A stretch of 64,000 nucleotides of DNA from NCBI GenBank assembly GCA_031552405.1, contig JAVBMN010000029.1:1-64000 (forward strand), read 5' to 3'. Shown here piece after piece: positions 25,391 to 34,243 of the stretch. Every line of letters begins with the position of its first letter. Within the stretch, counting starts at the first letter, position 1. The DNA is from UBA1794 sp031552405. GTDB taxonomy: Bacteria > Bacteroidota > Bacteroidia > Bacteroidales > Bacteroidaceae. Under the pieces are notes generated by a model. The model was not told the DNA's origin. It saw nothing but the letters and a program-made list of their open reading frames with translations, and made no database searches. A program made the translations under genes and the position numbers.

Positions 25391-26156
25391 GGCTCTTCTC
25401 CTCTTGTTTAATCAGGGTGACGAATTTATAAATTGCATTCAGTGAAGCATAAATAAAACCTTCCTTTCCATCGCGGAACCCTCCCTTCTGGATGTAGAGA
25501 TGAAAGAAGCGTCCGAAGGGTTTCAGCAGGAGTGCGACGTATCCGTAGCTTCGCGCTCCCCGACGTAACACTTCCTTTTCGGTGTATGTATCGGTTTTCT
25601 GCAGGCGGTCGCTGATGGTATTTTCTGCCAGATGAATAAGGGCAAGTTCCTCATTGCGGGCCTCTATCTGCTCAATAGATCCCGTAATAACGGGCTGTGT
25701 ATGGATCACAGGGGGCCAGTCTATAGCGTCTTTTCGGGCAAAACGGGTTACATAATCGGGGTATAGGCAACGCATGAAACGTCTCATGAAGAAGTTCTTA
25801 CGGGGGATGCGTAGGGCGGCCGGGGCTTCTTTCTCCTGGATGCGAGCGTATAAATAGTCTTTCAGATCCTTTGGTACCACCTCGTCAGCATCGATAATCA
25901 GCACCCAGGGGTGGGTGGCCGACTGAATGGCATGGTTGCGTGCAGGTTCACAGATGTGGCAGCGCTCGTGGTCTACGATTACAGCTCCGTACTTTCGTGC
26001 AATGTCCCGGGTGGCATCCTCGCTGTGCATGTCGCAAACAATGATTTCATCGAAATCCTTCACGGCTTCCAAAACCTTCTCAAGATGCTTCTCAGCATTG
26101 AAGGTGTTTAGTACTACTGAGATGCGGGGTAGGGTCAGTGAACGGGTTTCTCGCAT
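25374..26156 (-). CDS. Family 2 glycosyltransferase (WaaE-like)
   Basis: A 260-residue GT-A enzyme. It has the ISVVLNTFNAEKHLEKVL start, an IIVCDMHSEDAT strand, EPARNHAI, and the metal-binding IIDADE motif near residue 95. This layout recalls the WaaE/KdtX group, which adds glucose to the LPS inner core. There is no membrane helix, so it acts in the cytoplasm at the membrane surface. It overlaps both neighbours (17 and 22 bases), showing tight coupling in the cluster. Confidence 0.85.
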   Translation of the reverse strand: MRETRSLTLPRISVVLNTFNAEKHLEKVLEAVKDFDEIIVCDMHSEDATRDIARKYGAVIVDHERCHICEPARNHAIQSATHPWVLIIDADEVVPKDLKDYLYARIQEKEAPAALRIPRKNFFMRRFMRCLYPDYVTRFARKDAIDWPPVIHTQPVITGSIEQIEARNEELALIHLAENTISDRLQKTDTYTEKEVLRRGARSYGYVALLLKPFGRFFHLYIQKGGFRDGKEGFIYASLNAIYKFVTLIKQEEKSHENSL

Positions 26157-27313
26157 AGTTCTTCGACAATCTTAATGTTGTTTTTTATCTTGAAGAGTTC
26201 TTTTTGTTTCTCTGCTTCGGATAGGATCTGTTTCTCCAATGTCGGGTTTTCCAGAATCTGCTGAATGGCATCGGCCAGTGCTTTACTGTCGCCAACGGGT
26301 GTTAGCATCCCGGCTTTCCCGTTGGCCAGAATCTCCCGGGGGCCTGTGGGGCAATCGGTCGCTACAATGGGCTTTCCAAGCAAAAGGGCTTCTATTAGGA
26401 TGGTGGGAAGTCCTTCAAATTTGGAGCTGTGTACCAGCATTCTGCATTGATGAATCCAAGGATACGGATTGGTGATGAAGCCCAAGAACAGGATGTCTTC
26501 AGACAAGCCAAGCTCTTCTGTCAGCTGAAGGAGCTGTGCACGGCTTTTTCCTTCACCGATAATAAGAAGTTTATGGGGAATATGGTACTCCTGTTTCAGG
26601 ATGTGGTAAGCATGGATAAGGGTAGACAGGTCTTTCTGGCTTTCTTCCAGGCGGGCTACCGATAAGAGGTAATTGCTATGCAGAAGTTCGTCATCTGGAA
26701 TTTCTTTGGCCCGAAGCAACAGTTTGCGTGGATCGAAGGAGTTGTAGATACGGATAAACTTATTGCGAAGTGCTGGGAAGAGGGCGAAACCTTCTTCTTC
26801 CATCTGGTCGGAGAGGAGGATGATTCGGTCATATTGCTCCAGTTTCTTGCCAATACGTCGTATCCTTCGGGGGGTATTCTTATAGCTTTGTGCGAAGCTG
26901 AAATGGAAAAAAGCGGCCTTCCATACGGGAGTGTTTTGGAGGAAGGAGTAGAACATACAGTCGAAATCGATCACTGTGTCGTGCTCTTTCAGCAGGGAGC
27001 GAAGGCGGCGGCCGGTCTGAAAACGGCGCAAAGGGCTTAACGATATAGCGTCAAAAGCTTTATAAGGAAAGGGCAGGCGCCTTGTTATCTTTCTTTTGAG
27101 CAAACTGGTAAGTATGGGCGAGTCAACCAGGTACACAAGCTTTATGTGGGGAGGAATCTGATGGATGAAAACCTCCAATTCATTGAGTTTGATACCAATA
27201 GCTAAGGTAATGCTGAACTTGTCGGGACTCAGGTTACGCAGGTACTCCAGAAGGACGGTATCTATTCCTCCGTCCAAGAATCGACTGATGAGTAGCAATA
27301 GTCGGGTTTTCAT
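26135..27313 (-). CDS. Family 4 glycosyltransferase
   Basis: A 392-residue GT-B glycosyltransferase. The N-terminal LISRFLDGGIDTVLLEYL segment and the C-terminal YLLSVARLEESQKDL, LLIIGEGKSRAQL and FEGLPTILIEALLLGKPIVATDCPTGPREI blocks identify GT4, with the EX7E motif in FEGLPTILIE. The acceptor is unknown. The gene overlaps the GT2 gene downstream by 22 bases and the GT2 gene upstream by 4. Residues 165-200 carry extra basic residues (RRIRRIGKK), typical of membrane-surface contact. Confidence 0.88.
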   Translation of the reverse strand: MKTRLLLLISRFLDGGIDTVLLEYLRNLSPDKFSITLAIGIKLNELEVFIHQIPPHIKLVYLVDSPILTSLLKRKITRRLPFPYKAFDAISLSPLRRFQTGRRLRSLLKEHDTVIDFDCMFYSFLQNTPVWKAAFFHFSFAQSYKNTPRRIRRIGKKLEQYDRIILLSDQMEEEGFALFPALRNKFIRIYNSFDPRKLLLRAKEIPDDELLHSNYLLSVARLEESQKDLSTLIHAYHILKQEYHIPHKLLIIGEGKSRAQLLQLTEELGLSEDILFLGFITNPYPWIHQCRMLVHSSKFEGLPTILIEALLLGKPIVATDCPTGPREILANGKAGMLTPVGDSKALADAIQQILENPTLEKQILSEAEKQKELFKIKNNIKIVEELCEKPVH

Positions 27314-28263
27314 CGTTGCAGGTGTGAAAGGTTACAATATTTATCAAAGGTATAAAGCAGGATCGAGAGATAATTTAGCAAGGGATTTTTTCCATATGCC
27401 TCCTGATACTGCTGGAAGAGGCTCTCCTGTTGTGTTTTTGGGAGTGCCTTTTGTCGTTTTAAACGTTTTAGGAACCGCCCTCCCGCTACCTGTTTCTGGT
27501 AGTAACTGAGGTGCAGAAACCGTATGTTATGCTGAATAACTTTACTTCCTTCAGAGAAGTAAAGCCCTTCTTTCTCGGCGCCAGGAGATACCTTGTTGGC
27601 ATGTTGTCTGAAGTAATTAAGCTTCTTTCGCACTTCCAACACGTCTCCCTGACGGCAGATCTCACTCCAGAAAAGCCAATCGCCACAATAGCGGAATGTT
27701 TGATAGTCGGGCCGGATATTTTGTAGATACTTCTTACGAAACACTACCATACTGGCATTGTAGATCTCGTTTTTCCAGAGCATTCGCTTTTGTAGAAAGG
27801 CGGTTGGGCTATAGCGTACGGTTACTTCTTTAACATCCTTGTAATGGTCCCAGTCGGCTCCTGTGGGATGCCCCTGCGCATCCACCATCTCAGAGCCTGA
27901 AAAGGCGATGGATGAATCGGGGTAAGAGCGTAAGGCTTTCATTAGTTCCGAGAGGAAAGTGGGAGCGGCATAGTCGTCACTTTCCGCAATCCAGATGTAT
28001 TCCCCCTTCGCCAAAGCCAGTCCTTTGTTCCATTGTGCAAATGTACTTCCGCTGTTTTCTTCATTGAGGATAAGATGTGATACCTTAGGGTGTTGTGCGT
28101 AGCGCCGAAGAATCTCCGCACTATCGTCGGAGGAACTGTCATCCAGCAGGATCAATTCAAAATCCTGAAAGTCCTGACTTAATATGCTTTCTATCCGCTG
28201 CGGGAGATAGAGGGCATGATTATAGTTAGGCAAGATGACGGACACAACTGGAGATAAGGGCAT
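27310..28263 (-). CDS. Family 2 glycosyltransferase
   Basis: A 317-residue GT2 enzyme: SVILPNYNHALYLPQRIESIL at the N-terminus, LILLDDSSSDDS near residue 38, and the catalytic-metal region IAESDDYA near residue 93. The C-terminal 100 residues are helical and basic, typical of a membrane-associated tail. It is translationally coupled to the GT4 gene (ATGA overlap) and separated from the pyruvyltransferase gene by about 110 bp. Likely part of the same glycan pathway; the sugar is unknown. Confidence 0.88.
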   Translation of the reverse strand: MPLSPVVSVILPNYNHALYLPQRIESILSQDFQDFELILLDDSSSDDSAEILRRYAQHPKVSHLILNEENSGSTFAQWNKGLALAKGEYIWIAESDDYAAPTFLSELMKALRSYPDSSIAFSGSEMVDAQGHPTGADWDHYKDVKEVTVRYSPTAFLQKRMLWKNEIYNASMVVFRKKYLQNIRPDYQTFRYCGDWLFWSEICRQGDVLEVRKKLNYFRQHANKVSPGAEKEGLYFSEGSKVIQHNIRFLHLSYYQKQVAGGRFLKRLKRQKALPKTQQESLFQQYQEAYGKNPLLNYLSILLYTFDKYCNLSHLQR

Positions 28264-28371
28264 CTTTTTCTCTATGAGTTAAGGTTGAAAAGGACAAATA
28301 TACAATATTCTTTTGAAAACGAACAGAGGCTTTTACGAATCTTTTGCTAATCGGATATAGCCCCCAACAGC

Positions 28372-29586
28372 TTATACAGGGCTATTGATGGTCTGAAAAA
28401 CGTGGGTCAGTTTAGCTGAAAAGTTGGATAAAAGCACTGCATTTTCCAATTCTCCTTTCTGTATTCCAGCAGAAATGGCTGCGGATAATTTCTCTTCAGT
28501 GAGCAGGGAAGGGGGTAAAAAGTTCTCTTTTTCACCGGTTATTTCCATAAAGGCTTTGAACTTGCGCGAGCCGTTTAGGCAGATAATAGGGGTTTTGTTT
28601 CTATATGCCAGGATCAGTCCGTGCAGGTTTTGCGAGAGAACCAGGGATGAACGGCCCAGGGTGTCCTCCAACTCCTGAAAGCTTGACGGGATGATCAGCT
28701 CGGTTGCAATTCCTGCTTCCGTGAGTATCCCGTATAGTTCCCTTGCATTGCGCAGAGGGCGGTCCCAGGTTTGGGATACGGTAATAATGACTTTTTCTAC
28801 TTCTTTCCGCTCTTTTAACACATTGACGTACATTCCCGACAGGTGTTTGATGCTGTTAAAGGGGATGATAGTCAGCAGGCCTTTCTCCTTTTCATAACTT
28901 TTGGTTTCGTATAGGGCAAGATCCGGAATGATTTCGTCCTTGATGGTTGGGAGCAGGGAGCGGTATTCGTCCCTTGATTCCCGGTCGCGCACATAGATGG
29001 CAGCCGACTTTTCCAAAAGGGCGGTGATTAGTTTCTTGGAACAATAGTACTTACAGGCATCCACCGTAACCCCTATTGTCAATATCTTCTTATGACAAGC
29101 GGCGGCTGTTTCGCACTCCACGCTTTTAGAGATACTCATGTGAAGCCAGTCATTGAGGTAGCCTCCTCCTGAAAGAAGGAAGAGGTCGCATTGCTTAAAG
29201 AGCAACAGGAAATCTTTGTGAGAAGCGGATATTATTTGTTTGCCCCTCTCTATCTCCCGTCTTACAATGCGGAGGTGGGTATGCGGTAGGAAGCGGTCCA
29301 GATGAATCTCCTTCTTTTGGACAAAACGGTTACGCTTCTTTTGCCAGAAGGTGAGGCTGTCGGTCTTTCCGATATCCATCTTTCCGGCATATAACAGTCG
29401 GTCGGCAGAAGGAAAAACCTCGATAGAATCAGCCGGAAACAACTTCTGTGTTTCTGCCGGATTGTAGGATAAGATGGTGATTTTGCAGTGAGGAAAGCGA
29501 GCACGGAGCAACTTGGTTGTAGATACTAATATAGCGTCATCTCCTAAATTGCCATATCCCCAACCTCCTGAGATTAAGATATGCAT
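28372..29586 (-). CDS. Polysaccharide pyruvyltransferase family protein
   Basis: A 404-residue protein of the polysaccharide pyruvyl transferase family. The N-terminal ISGGWGYGNLGDDAIL motif is characteristic, followed by LFLLSGGGYLNDWL near residue 155 and SLVLSQNLHGLILAYRNKTPIICL near 330. Members add ketal pyruvate from phosphoenolpyruvate to sugars, or act as related GT-B enzymes. It heads the reverse-strand glycosyltransferase run and is divergent from the MsbA-like gene across a 171-bp gap. I found no clear -7 box on its strand. Confidence 0.85.
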   Translation of the reverse strand: MHILISGGWGYGNLGDDAILVSTTKLLRARFPHCKITILSYNPAETQKLFPADSIEVFPSADRLLYAGKMDIGKTDSLTFWQKKRNRFVQKKEIHLDRFLPHTHLRIVRREIERGKQIISASHKDFLLLFKQCDLFLLSGGGYLNDWLHMSISKSVECETAAACHKKILTIGVTVDACKYYCSKKLITALLEKSAAIYVRDRESRDEYRSLLPTIKDEIIPDLALYETKSYEKEKGLLTIIPFNSIKHLSGMYVNVLKERKEVEKVIITVSQTWDRPLRNARELYGILTEAGIATELIIPSSFQELEDTLGRSSLVLSQNLHGLILAYRNKTPIICLNGSRKFKAFMEITGEKENFLPPSLLTEEKLSAAISAGIQKGELENAVLLSNFSAKLTHVFQTINSPV

Positions 29587-29720
29587 TGTAACATGTTTAG
29601 AATAAATTCTCTACAATGATCGGCAAAAATCCGGAAGTATGCAAGTTATTTGTTCGTAATTTGGCAGTGAGACATAGATATTTATGTATCAGGCCCGCGG
29701 ATAGATAAGGAATAAATACC

Positions 29721-29728
29721 TATCTTTG
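29721..29728 (+). promoter_or_regulatory. Bacteroides-type -7 box for the MsbA-like gene
   Basis: TATCTTTG is a full TAnnTTTG match 29 bp before the ATG at 29758. The rest of the divergent 29587-29757 gap shows no other named element. Confidence 0.5.
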
Positions 29729-29757
29729 CCATCCTATAATTAAGATCCTATCCAAGT

Positions 29758-31581
29758 ATGAAAGAATTTCTTCGGATTATGCGGCGTTTCCTCCCGCCTT
29801 ACAAGAAAAACCTTATCTGGGCCATTGTTTTTAATGTGTTCTCGGCACTTTTAAACATCTTCTCCTTCACTTTAATAATACCCATCCTGCAGATCCTTTT
29901 CAAGATTGAGGAGAAGGTGTACGAGTTCATGCCTTGGGCTTGGACCAAGGAGGCGATAATGAACAACTTCTATTACTACATCGGAGAGATTATAGAGGAG
30001 CATGGAGCCTCGCTCACGCTGCTTATTCTGGGTTTGTTCCTGGCGGTGATGACGCTGCTCAAGACGGGGGCTTACTTTGCCTCTTCGGCTGTGATGATCC
30101 CCTTGCGCACGGGAGTGGTGCGGGACATCCGCATTCTGGTATATAAGAAGGTGGTGTACCTACCCCTGGGCTTTTTCTCTGAGGAGCGTAAGGGCGATAT
30201 TATCGCCCGCATGAGCGGGGATGTGAACGAGGTAGAGACCTCCATCACCAGTTCGCTGGATATGCTCATCAAGAACCCCATCCTTGTCATTATGTACTTC
30301 GGTACGCTGATCATGATAAGCTGGCAGCTGACCCTCTTCACCCTTGCAGTACTTCCCTTGGCGGGATGGCTGATGGGAACAGTAGGACGGAGGCTGAAAC
30401 AGAAATCGCTCACGGCGCAAGGCAAGTGGAGTGATACCATGTCGCAGCTCGATGAGACCCTTGGCGGCCTTCGCATCATCAAGGCATTCCTTGCCGAGAC
30501 AAAGATGATCAGTCGTTTTTCAAAGTGCAGCAACGAGTTTCGTACTGCTACCAATCGCGTAGCCATGCGTCAGGCACTGGCGCACCCTATGAGCGAGTTT
30601 CTGGGTACCTGCCTCATTGTGCTGGTGCTGTGGTTCGGAGGATCGCTCATCTTGGGCAACAGTTCTTCGATAGATGCCTCTACCTTTATCTATTACCTGG
30701 TGATCCTGTACAGCGTAATCAACCCGTTGAAGGAGTTCTCCAAGGCGGGGTATAACATCCCCAAGGGGCTGGCCTCGATGGAACGCATTGAGAAGATACT
30801 GAATGCAGAGAATCCCATCCGTGAAGTACCCAATCCCCAGCCTTTGCATGAACTGAAGGACAAGATAGAGTTCTGCGATATTTCCTTCAGCTACAACGGC
30901 TCGCGCGAGGTGTTGAAGCACGTGAACCTGACCGTTGAAAAGGGAAAAACCATTGCCCTGGTGGGCCAGTCGGGCTCCGGAAAGTCTACTCTTGTGGATC
31001 TCCTCCCGCGTTATCACGATGTGCAGAAGGGTGAGATAAAGATCGATGGAATCAATGTAAAAGCCACTTCGATCCATGATTTGCGTTCCCTGATAGGTAA
31101 TGTGAATCAGGAAGCCATCCTTTTCAACGACAGTTTCTTCAATAATATCGCCTTCGGCGTAGAGAATGCCACCCAGGAACAAGTCATCGAGGCTGCTAAG
31201 ATAGCCAATGCCCATGATTTCATTATGGATTCCGAAAGTGGATACAATACTAATATAGGCGACCGTGGCTGTCGTCTTTCCGGTGGACAGCGCCAGCGCG
31301 TCAGCATCGCTCGCGCCATTCTCAAGAACCCGCCCATCCTGATCCTGGATGAGGCTACCTCTGCCCTTGACACCGAGTCGGAACGACTGGTACAGGAAGC
31401 CCTTGAGCGACTGATGAAAACCCGCACCACCATTGCCATTGCCCACCGCCTCTCTACCATCAAACACGCCGATGAAATCTGTGTGCTCTACGAAGGTGAA
31501 ATTGTAGAACGCGGTACGCACGATGAGCTTCTGGCCAAAGAGGGCTACTACAAGCGCCTCAATGATATGCAAAGTCTGTAA
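29758..31581 (+). CDS. ABC exporter, MsbA-like
   Basis: A 607-residue half-transporter: six membrane helices (about residues 15-310) fused to an ATPase domain. Motifs are Walker A GQSGSGKST near 405, signature LSGGQRQR near 505, Walker B PILILDEATSALD and a switch histidine (IAHRLSTIKHAD). In the setting of lipid A acylation and core glycosyltransferase genes, an inner-membrane lipid A-core flippase is the best reading; a general lipid or multidrug exporter is the alternative. It is a single-gene unit ending at AGGCCT array B, which provides its terminator. Confidence 0.85.
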   Translation: MKEFLRIMRRFLPPYKKNLIWAIVFNVFSALLNIFSFTLIIPILQILFKIEEKVYEFMPWAWTKEAIMNNFYYYIGEIIEEHGASLTLLILGLFLAVMTLLKTGAYFASSAVMIPLRTGVVRDIRILVYKKVVYLPLGFFSEERKGDIIARMSGDVNEVETSITSSLDMLIKNPILVIMYFGTLIMISWQLTLFTLAVLPLAGWLMGTVGRRLKQKSLTAQGKWSDTMSQLDETLGGLRIIKAFLAETKMISRFSKCSNEFRTATNRVAMRQALAHPMSEFLGTCLIVLVLWFGGSLILGNSSSIDASTFIYYLVILYSVINPLKEFSKAGYNIPKGLASMERIEKILNAENPIREVPNPQPLHELKDKIEFCDISFSYNGSREVLKHVNLTVEKGKTIALVGQSGSGKSTLVDLLPRYHDVQKGEIKIDGINVKATSIHDLRSLIGNVNQEAILFNDSFFNNIAFGVENATQEQVIEAAKIANAHDFIMDSESGYNTNIGDRGCRLSGGQRQRVSIARAILKNPPILILDEATSALDTESERLVQEALERLMKTRTTIAIAHRLSTIKHADEICVLYEGEIVERGTHDELLAKEGYYKRLNDMQSL

Positions 31582-31596
31582 TCCCTTCAAAAAACG

Positions 31597-31633
31597 CAGG
31601 CCTGAGATGAACGAATCTCAGGCCTGTCTTTTT
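31597..31633 (+). terminator. Array B left hairpin: terminator of the ABC exporter
   Basis: CAGGCCTGAGAT (31597-31608) pairs perfectly with ATCTCAGGCCTG (31615-31626) around the loop GAACGA and is followed by TCTTTTT. It begins 15 bp after the exporter stop. Confidence 0.8.
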
Positions 31634-31668
31634 AAAAACCAGGCCTGCGGTTTCTTCACCGCAGGCCT
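31634..31668 (-). terminator. Array B right hairpin: terminator of the GH27 pair
   Basis: AGGCCTGCGGT (31641-31651) pairs with ACCGCAGGCCT (31658-31668), loop TTCTTC. Read on the - strand it follows the GH27 stop by 31 bp and is trailed by GGTTTTT. Confidence 0.78.
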
Positions 31669-31699
31669 ATGCTTTTTGTGCCCGTAAGGGCGGTGGTTG

Positions 31700-34237
31700 T
31701 CAGGGTATAGCCACCACCGATCCGTTTACAATATAACTTCCGTCAGGCAGGGGAATGAAGCTTTCTCCTGCCGGTATCTGCCGGATGAGAAGCAAAGCAC
31801 CGCCGGCGGAATATATGGGGAGATTTGCGTCTTCCTGGCTCTGCACAAGGATTCCACCTTCCCGGGTGTACACCTGTATACTCTTCGCTGTTTTCTGTGC
31901 GGAGGGGTTTATGCTGCTTCCTGTGCCGCTCACGGGGGTGATGCGGTACAGCTTGCTGCCATGCGGGTGGATGGAAGGGGCGAATTCTGCGTCCTTAAAC
32001 GTTCCGGCGGATTTGCCTGTCCACAGGTCCCGCAAGGTGCATTCCTGCCCCTGGGCATAGCCCAGTGTGCGCAGGTCGAGGGGAATGTTCTCGGGTGTGG
32101 AGGGCGTAGGATCTTCGGTGAATACGAGGAATTCAACGGTTACCCCCTTGGCTGCGGTTTCCATAGCGCCGTCGTATCCTACAATGGAGGAGAAGGTGGT
32201 GTAGCTGTGCCCCTCGGGAAGGGTGAAGGTAATGACGGAATTGGAGTTGGTACCGTATCCTTTGGTGTAAGTTACGCCATTTACAACCAGCGGGCCGCTG
32301 TCATTGTTCTTGTTTATCTGCACGGAGCCCCATCCGTTCACGGGGGTGCCGTCCCATTTCAGGGTGGTGAGGGAGGTTTCATTGCCCTTGGCATCGATCA
32401 ATAGGGGGTTACACCAGTTGGCATGGTCATAGTCTATCCCGTCGCCGGCATCGGTCACTACCAGATATAGCTTGCGGGCATTGGTGATATCGGCGGTCAG
32501 CGTGAGCCCTTCTTTCTGGAAGGTGCGGGAGATGAGCTGCGAGTGGGCGATGGCCTTCTGCGGGTCCACGCCTTTGCGGGTAGTGGGGTCTTCATTGAAA
32601 ACCATGAATTCAACGGAGGATTTGCTGCCCTGGCTGCTTCCGGTATTATCGATGCCTACGAAGGATTTGAACTTCTTCACTCCCTCGGGCAGGATGAACT
32701 GCAGGATAGAATTGGCGTGTACGGCATATCCGTTGCTGTAGGCTTTCCCGTTTACGGAGAGGGTGCCTCCGTTCAGGTTCTGGTTCTTATGGATGCTTCC
32801 CCATCCGCAGGAGCCTTTTATATAGGTCAGGGTGGTGAGTTTCACTTCGTTGCCGTCTTCCATGACGAGGGTGGGGTTGATCCAGTCGGCATGATCGCTG
32901 TCATACCCGTCGCCGCCATCGGTTACGATGAGGCACAGCTGTTTGCTACCGGCGGGGAGGTCTACTTCCATCTCCTGTCCGTAACCGGTGGTGAGGTAGG
33001 AGATGATGCCGCTGCGGTAGAGCGCATTCCTGGTTTGTACGAATTCATCGCCTCCGGTGTTGAAGAGTGCCACAAATTTATCTTCGTTGGCGGGGTCATC
33101 CGCTGTCCAGATGATTCTGTTATCCTGGCGACTCAACTGGCGGTTGCGCGTTGAGTGGCTGTGCATGTACAGCACCTCCCGGTTGGTGAGCAGCGAGTCG
33201 GTGAATGCGTTGTTTTGCGGCAGGTGTCCGCCAAACATGAGGGGCGATTTGAAGATGGTCCACAGGTTCATCAGCGTGAACTGCTCGTCGCGGGTAAAGC
33301 TGGTGAAGCGTTCGGCACCCCGCTCACCCCGGATGGAGATTTTGCCCAGTGGCAGCATATCGGCATCCGGCCAGGCGCCGGGCGTGATGTAGGGCGCCCA
33401 CTTGGCACATACGGAAAACTGGTAGTTAAGCTGGCTCCAGTTGTCCCAGAAATCATCCACCGTGCGCCACATATTGGCGTGGGTGGAGGCGTGGTCGTAT
33501 TTCTCCAGGGGTGTCTCGCCGGGCGACATGCTCAGCACCATGGGCCGCCCGCATTGGTCGATGGCGTGGCGGATCATCTCGATTTCACCGGTGTGATACG
33601 GGCGCGACAGGTCGTCGATCTTGATAAAGTCCACACCCCACTCGGCGTACAGGTCAAAGATGGAGTTGTAGTACTGCTGTGCACTGGGCTTTTTACAGTC
33701 TACCTTGTAGTTATCGCGCAGCCAGGTGCAGGCCGAGTCGTTATTGGCTATCATGTCACAGGTAATGCCCGGCGCGCCTTTAACAGGCAGCTTCTTGTCT
33801 ACGGCTACCTTGGGGATGCCGCGCATGATGTGGATGCCGAATTTCAAACCTTTGCTGTGGATATAATCCGCCAGTGATTTAAATCCCTTTCCATCGGCTG
33901 CCGAGGGGAAGCGGTTTACGGCCGGGGTGTAGCGTCCGTAGTCGTCGTACACGTAGATGGGGTTTGTCTGGTTGTACCCGCCTGCCTTGTCGTTCTCCAC
34001 GAACCAGCGGATGTCTACCACCACATATTCCCAGCCATACGCCAGAAGCTTCCTGGCCATGTAATCGGCATTGGCCTTTACTTCGCTCTCCACTACGGTG
34101 GGCCCGAAGCAGTCCCACGAGTTCCATCCCATGGGAGGGGTCAGCGCCCATTGCTGAAATGGGAGCTCGCCTCCGGTCTGCGCGCCCGCGGTGAGGCTTA
34201 GCAGACCGGTTATTGCGGCTAAAAGGGTGCTTTTCAT
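31700..34237 (-). CDS. GH27 alpha-galactosidase with two NPCBM-like domains
   Basis: An 845-residue secreted glycoside hydrolase of family GH27, predicted to release alpha-galactose. A signal peptide (1-19) is followed by the TIM barrel with MGWNSWDCFGP at 36-46, the nucleophile in FIKIDD (D208) and the acid/base region RTVDDFWD (D261/D262). A beta-sandwich follows the barrel. Two NPCBM-like carbohydrate-binding modules come next (about 435-545 and 570-690), each with a GDGxDxDHAxWxNP start. The end resembles a weak sorting domain. It lies 6 bp downstream of a close paralogue, forming a two-gene operon; the second NPCBM copy is the main difference. Confidence 0.88.
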   Translation of the reverse strand: MKSTLLAAITGLLSLTAGAQTGGELPFQQWALTPPMGWNSWDCFGPTVVESEVKANADYMARKLLAYGWEYVVVDIRWFVENDKAGGYNQTNPIYVYDDYGRYTPAVNRFPSAADGKGFKSLADYIHSKGLKFGIHIMRGIPKVAVDKKLPVKGAPGITCDMIANNDSACTWLRDNYKVDCKKPSAQQYYNSIFDLYAEWGVDFIKIDDLSRPYHTGEIEMIRHAIDQCGRPMVLSMSPGETPLEKYDHASTHANMWRTVDDFWDNWSQLNYQFSVCAKWAPYITPGAWPDADMLPLGKISIRGERGAERFTSFTRDEQFTLMNLWTIFKSPLMFGGHLPQNNAFTDSLLTNREVLYMHSHSTRNRQLSRQDNRIIWTADDPANEDKFVALFNTGGDEFVQTRNALYRSGIISYLTTGYGQEMEVDLPAGSKQLCLIVTDGGDGYDSDHADWINPTLVMEDGNEVKLTTLTYIKGSCGWGSIHKNQNLNGGTLSVNGKAYSNGYAVHANSILQFILPEGVKKFKSFVGIDNTGSSQGSKSSVEFMVFNEDPTTRKGVDPQKAIAHSQLISRTFQKEGLTLTADITNARKLYLVVTDAGDGIDYDHANWCNPLLIDAKGNETSLTTLKWDGTPVNGWGSVQINKNNDSGPLVVNGVTYTKGYGTNSNSVITFTLPEGHSYTTFSSIVGYDGAMETAAKGVTVEFLVFTEDPTPSTPENIPLDLRTLGYAQGQECTLRDLWTGKSAGTFKDAEFAPSIHPHGSKLYRITPVSGTGSSINPSAQKTAKSIQVYTREGGILVQSQEDANLPIYSAGGALLLIRQIPAGESFIPLPDGSYIVNGSVVAIP

Positions 34238-34243
34238 GGCACG

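Larger units (their letters stand above)
31597..31669. repeat. AGGCCT phased array B (four units)
   Basis: AGGCCT cores start at 31598, 31620, 31641 and 31663 (steps 22, 21, 22). Three units are CAGGCCTG, the last CAGGCCTA. Units 1-2 and 3-4 form two hairpins with 6-nt loops, one suited to each strand, between convergent genes. Confidence 0.88.

Noticed and set aside
30520..31590. 356-residue antisense frame
   Set aside because: It mirrors the ABC exporter and its translation has no domain; the exporter has all its motifs.
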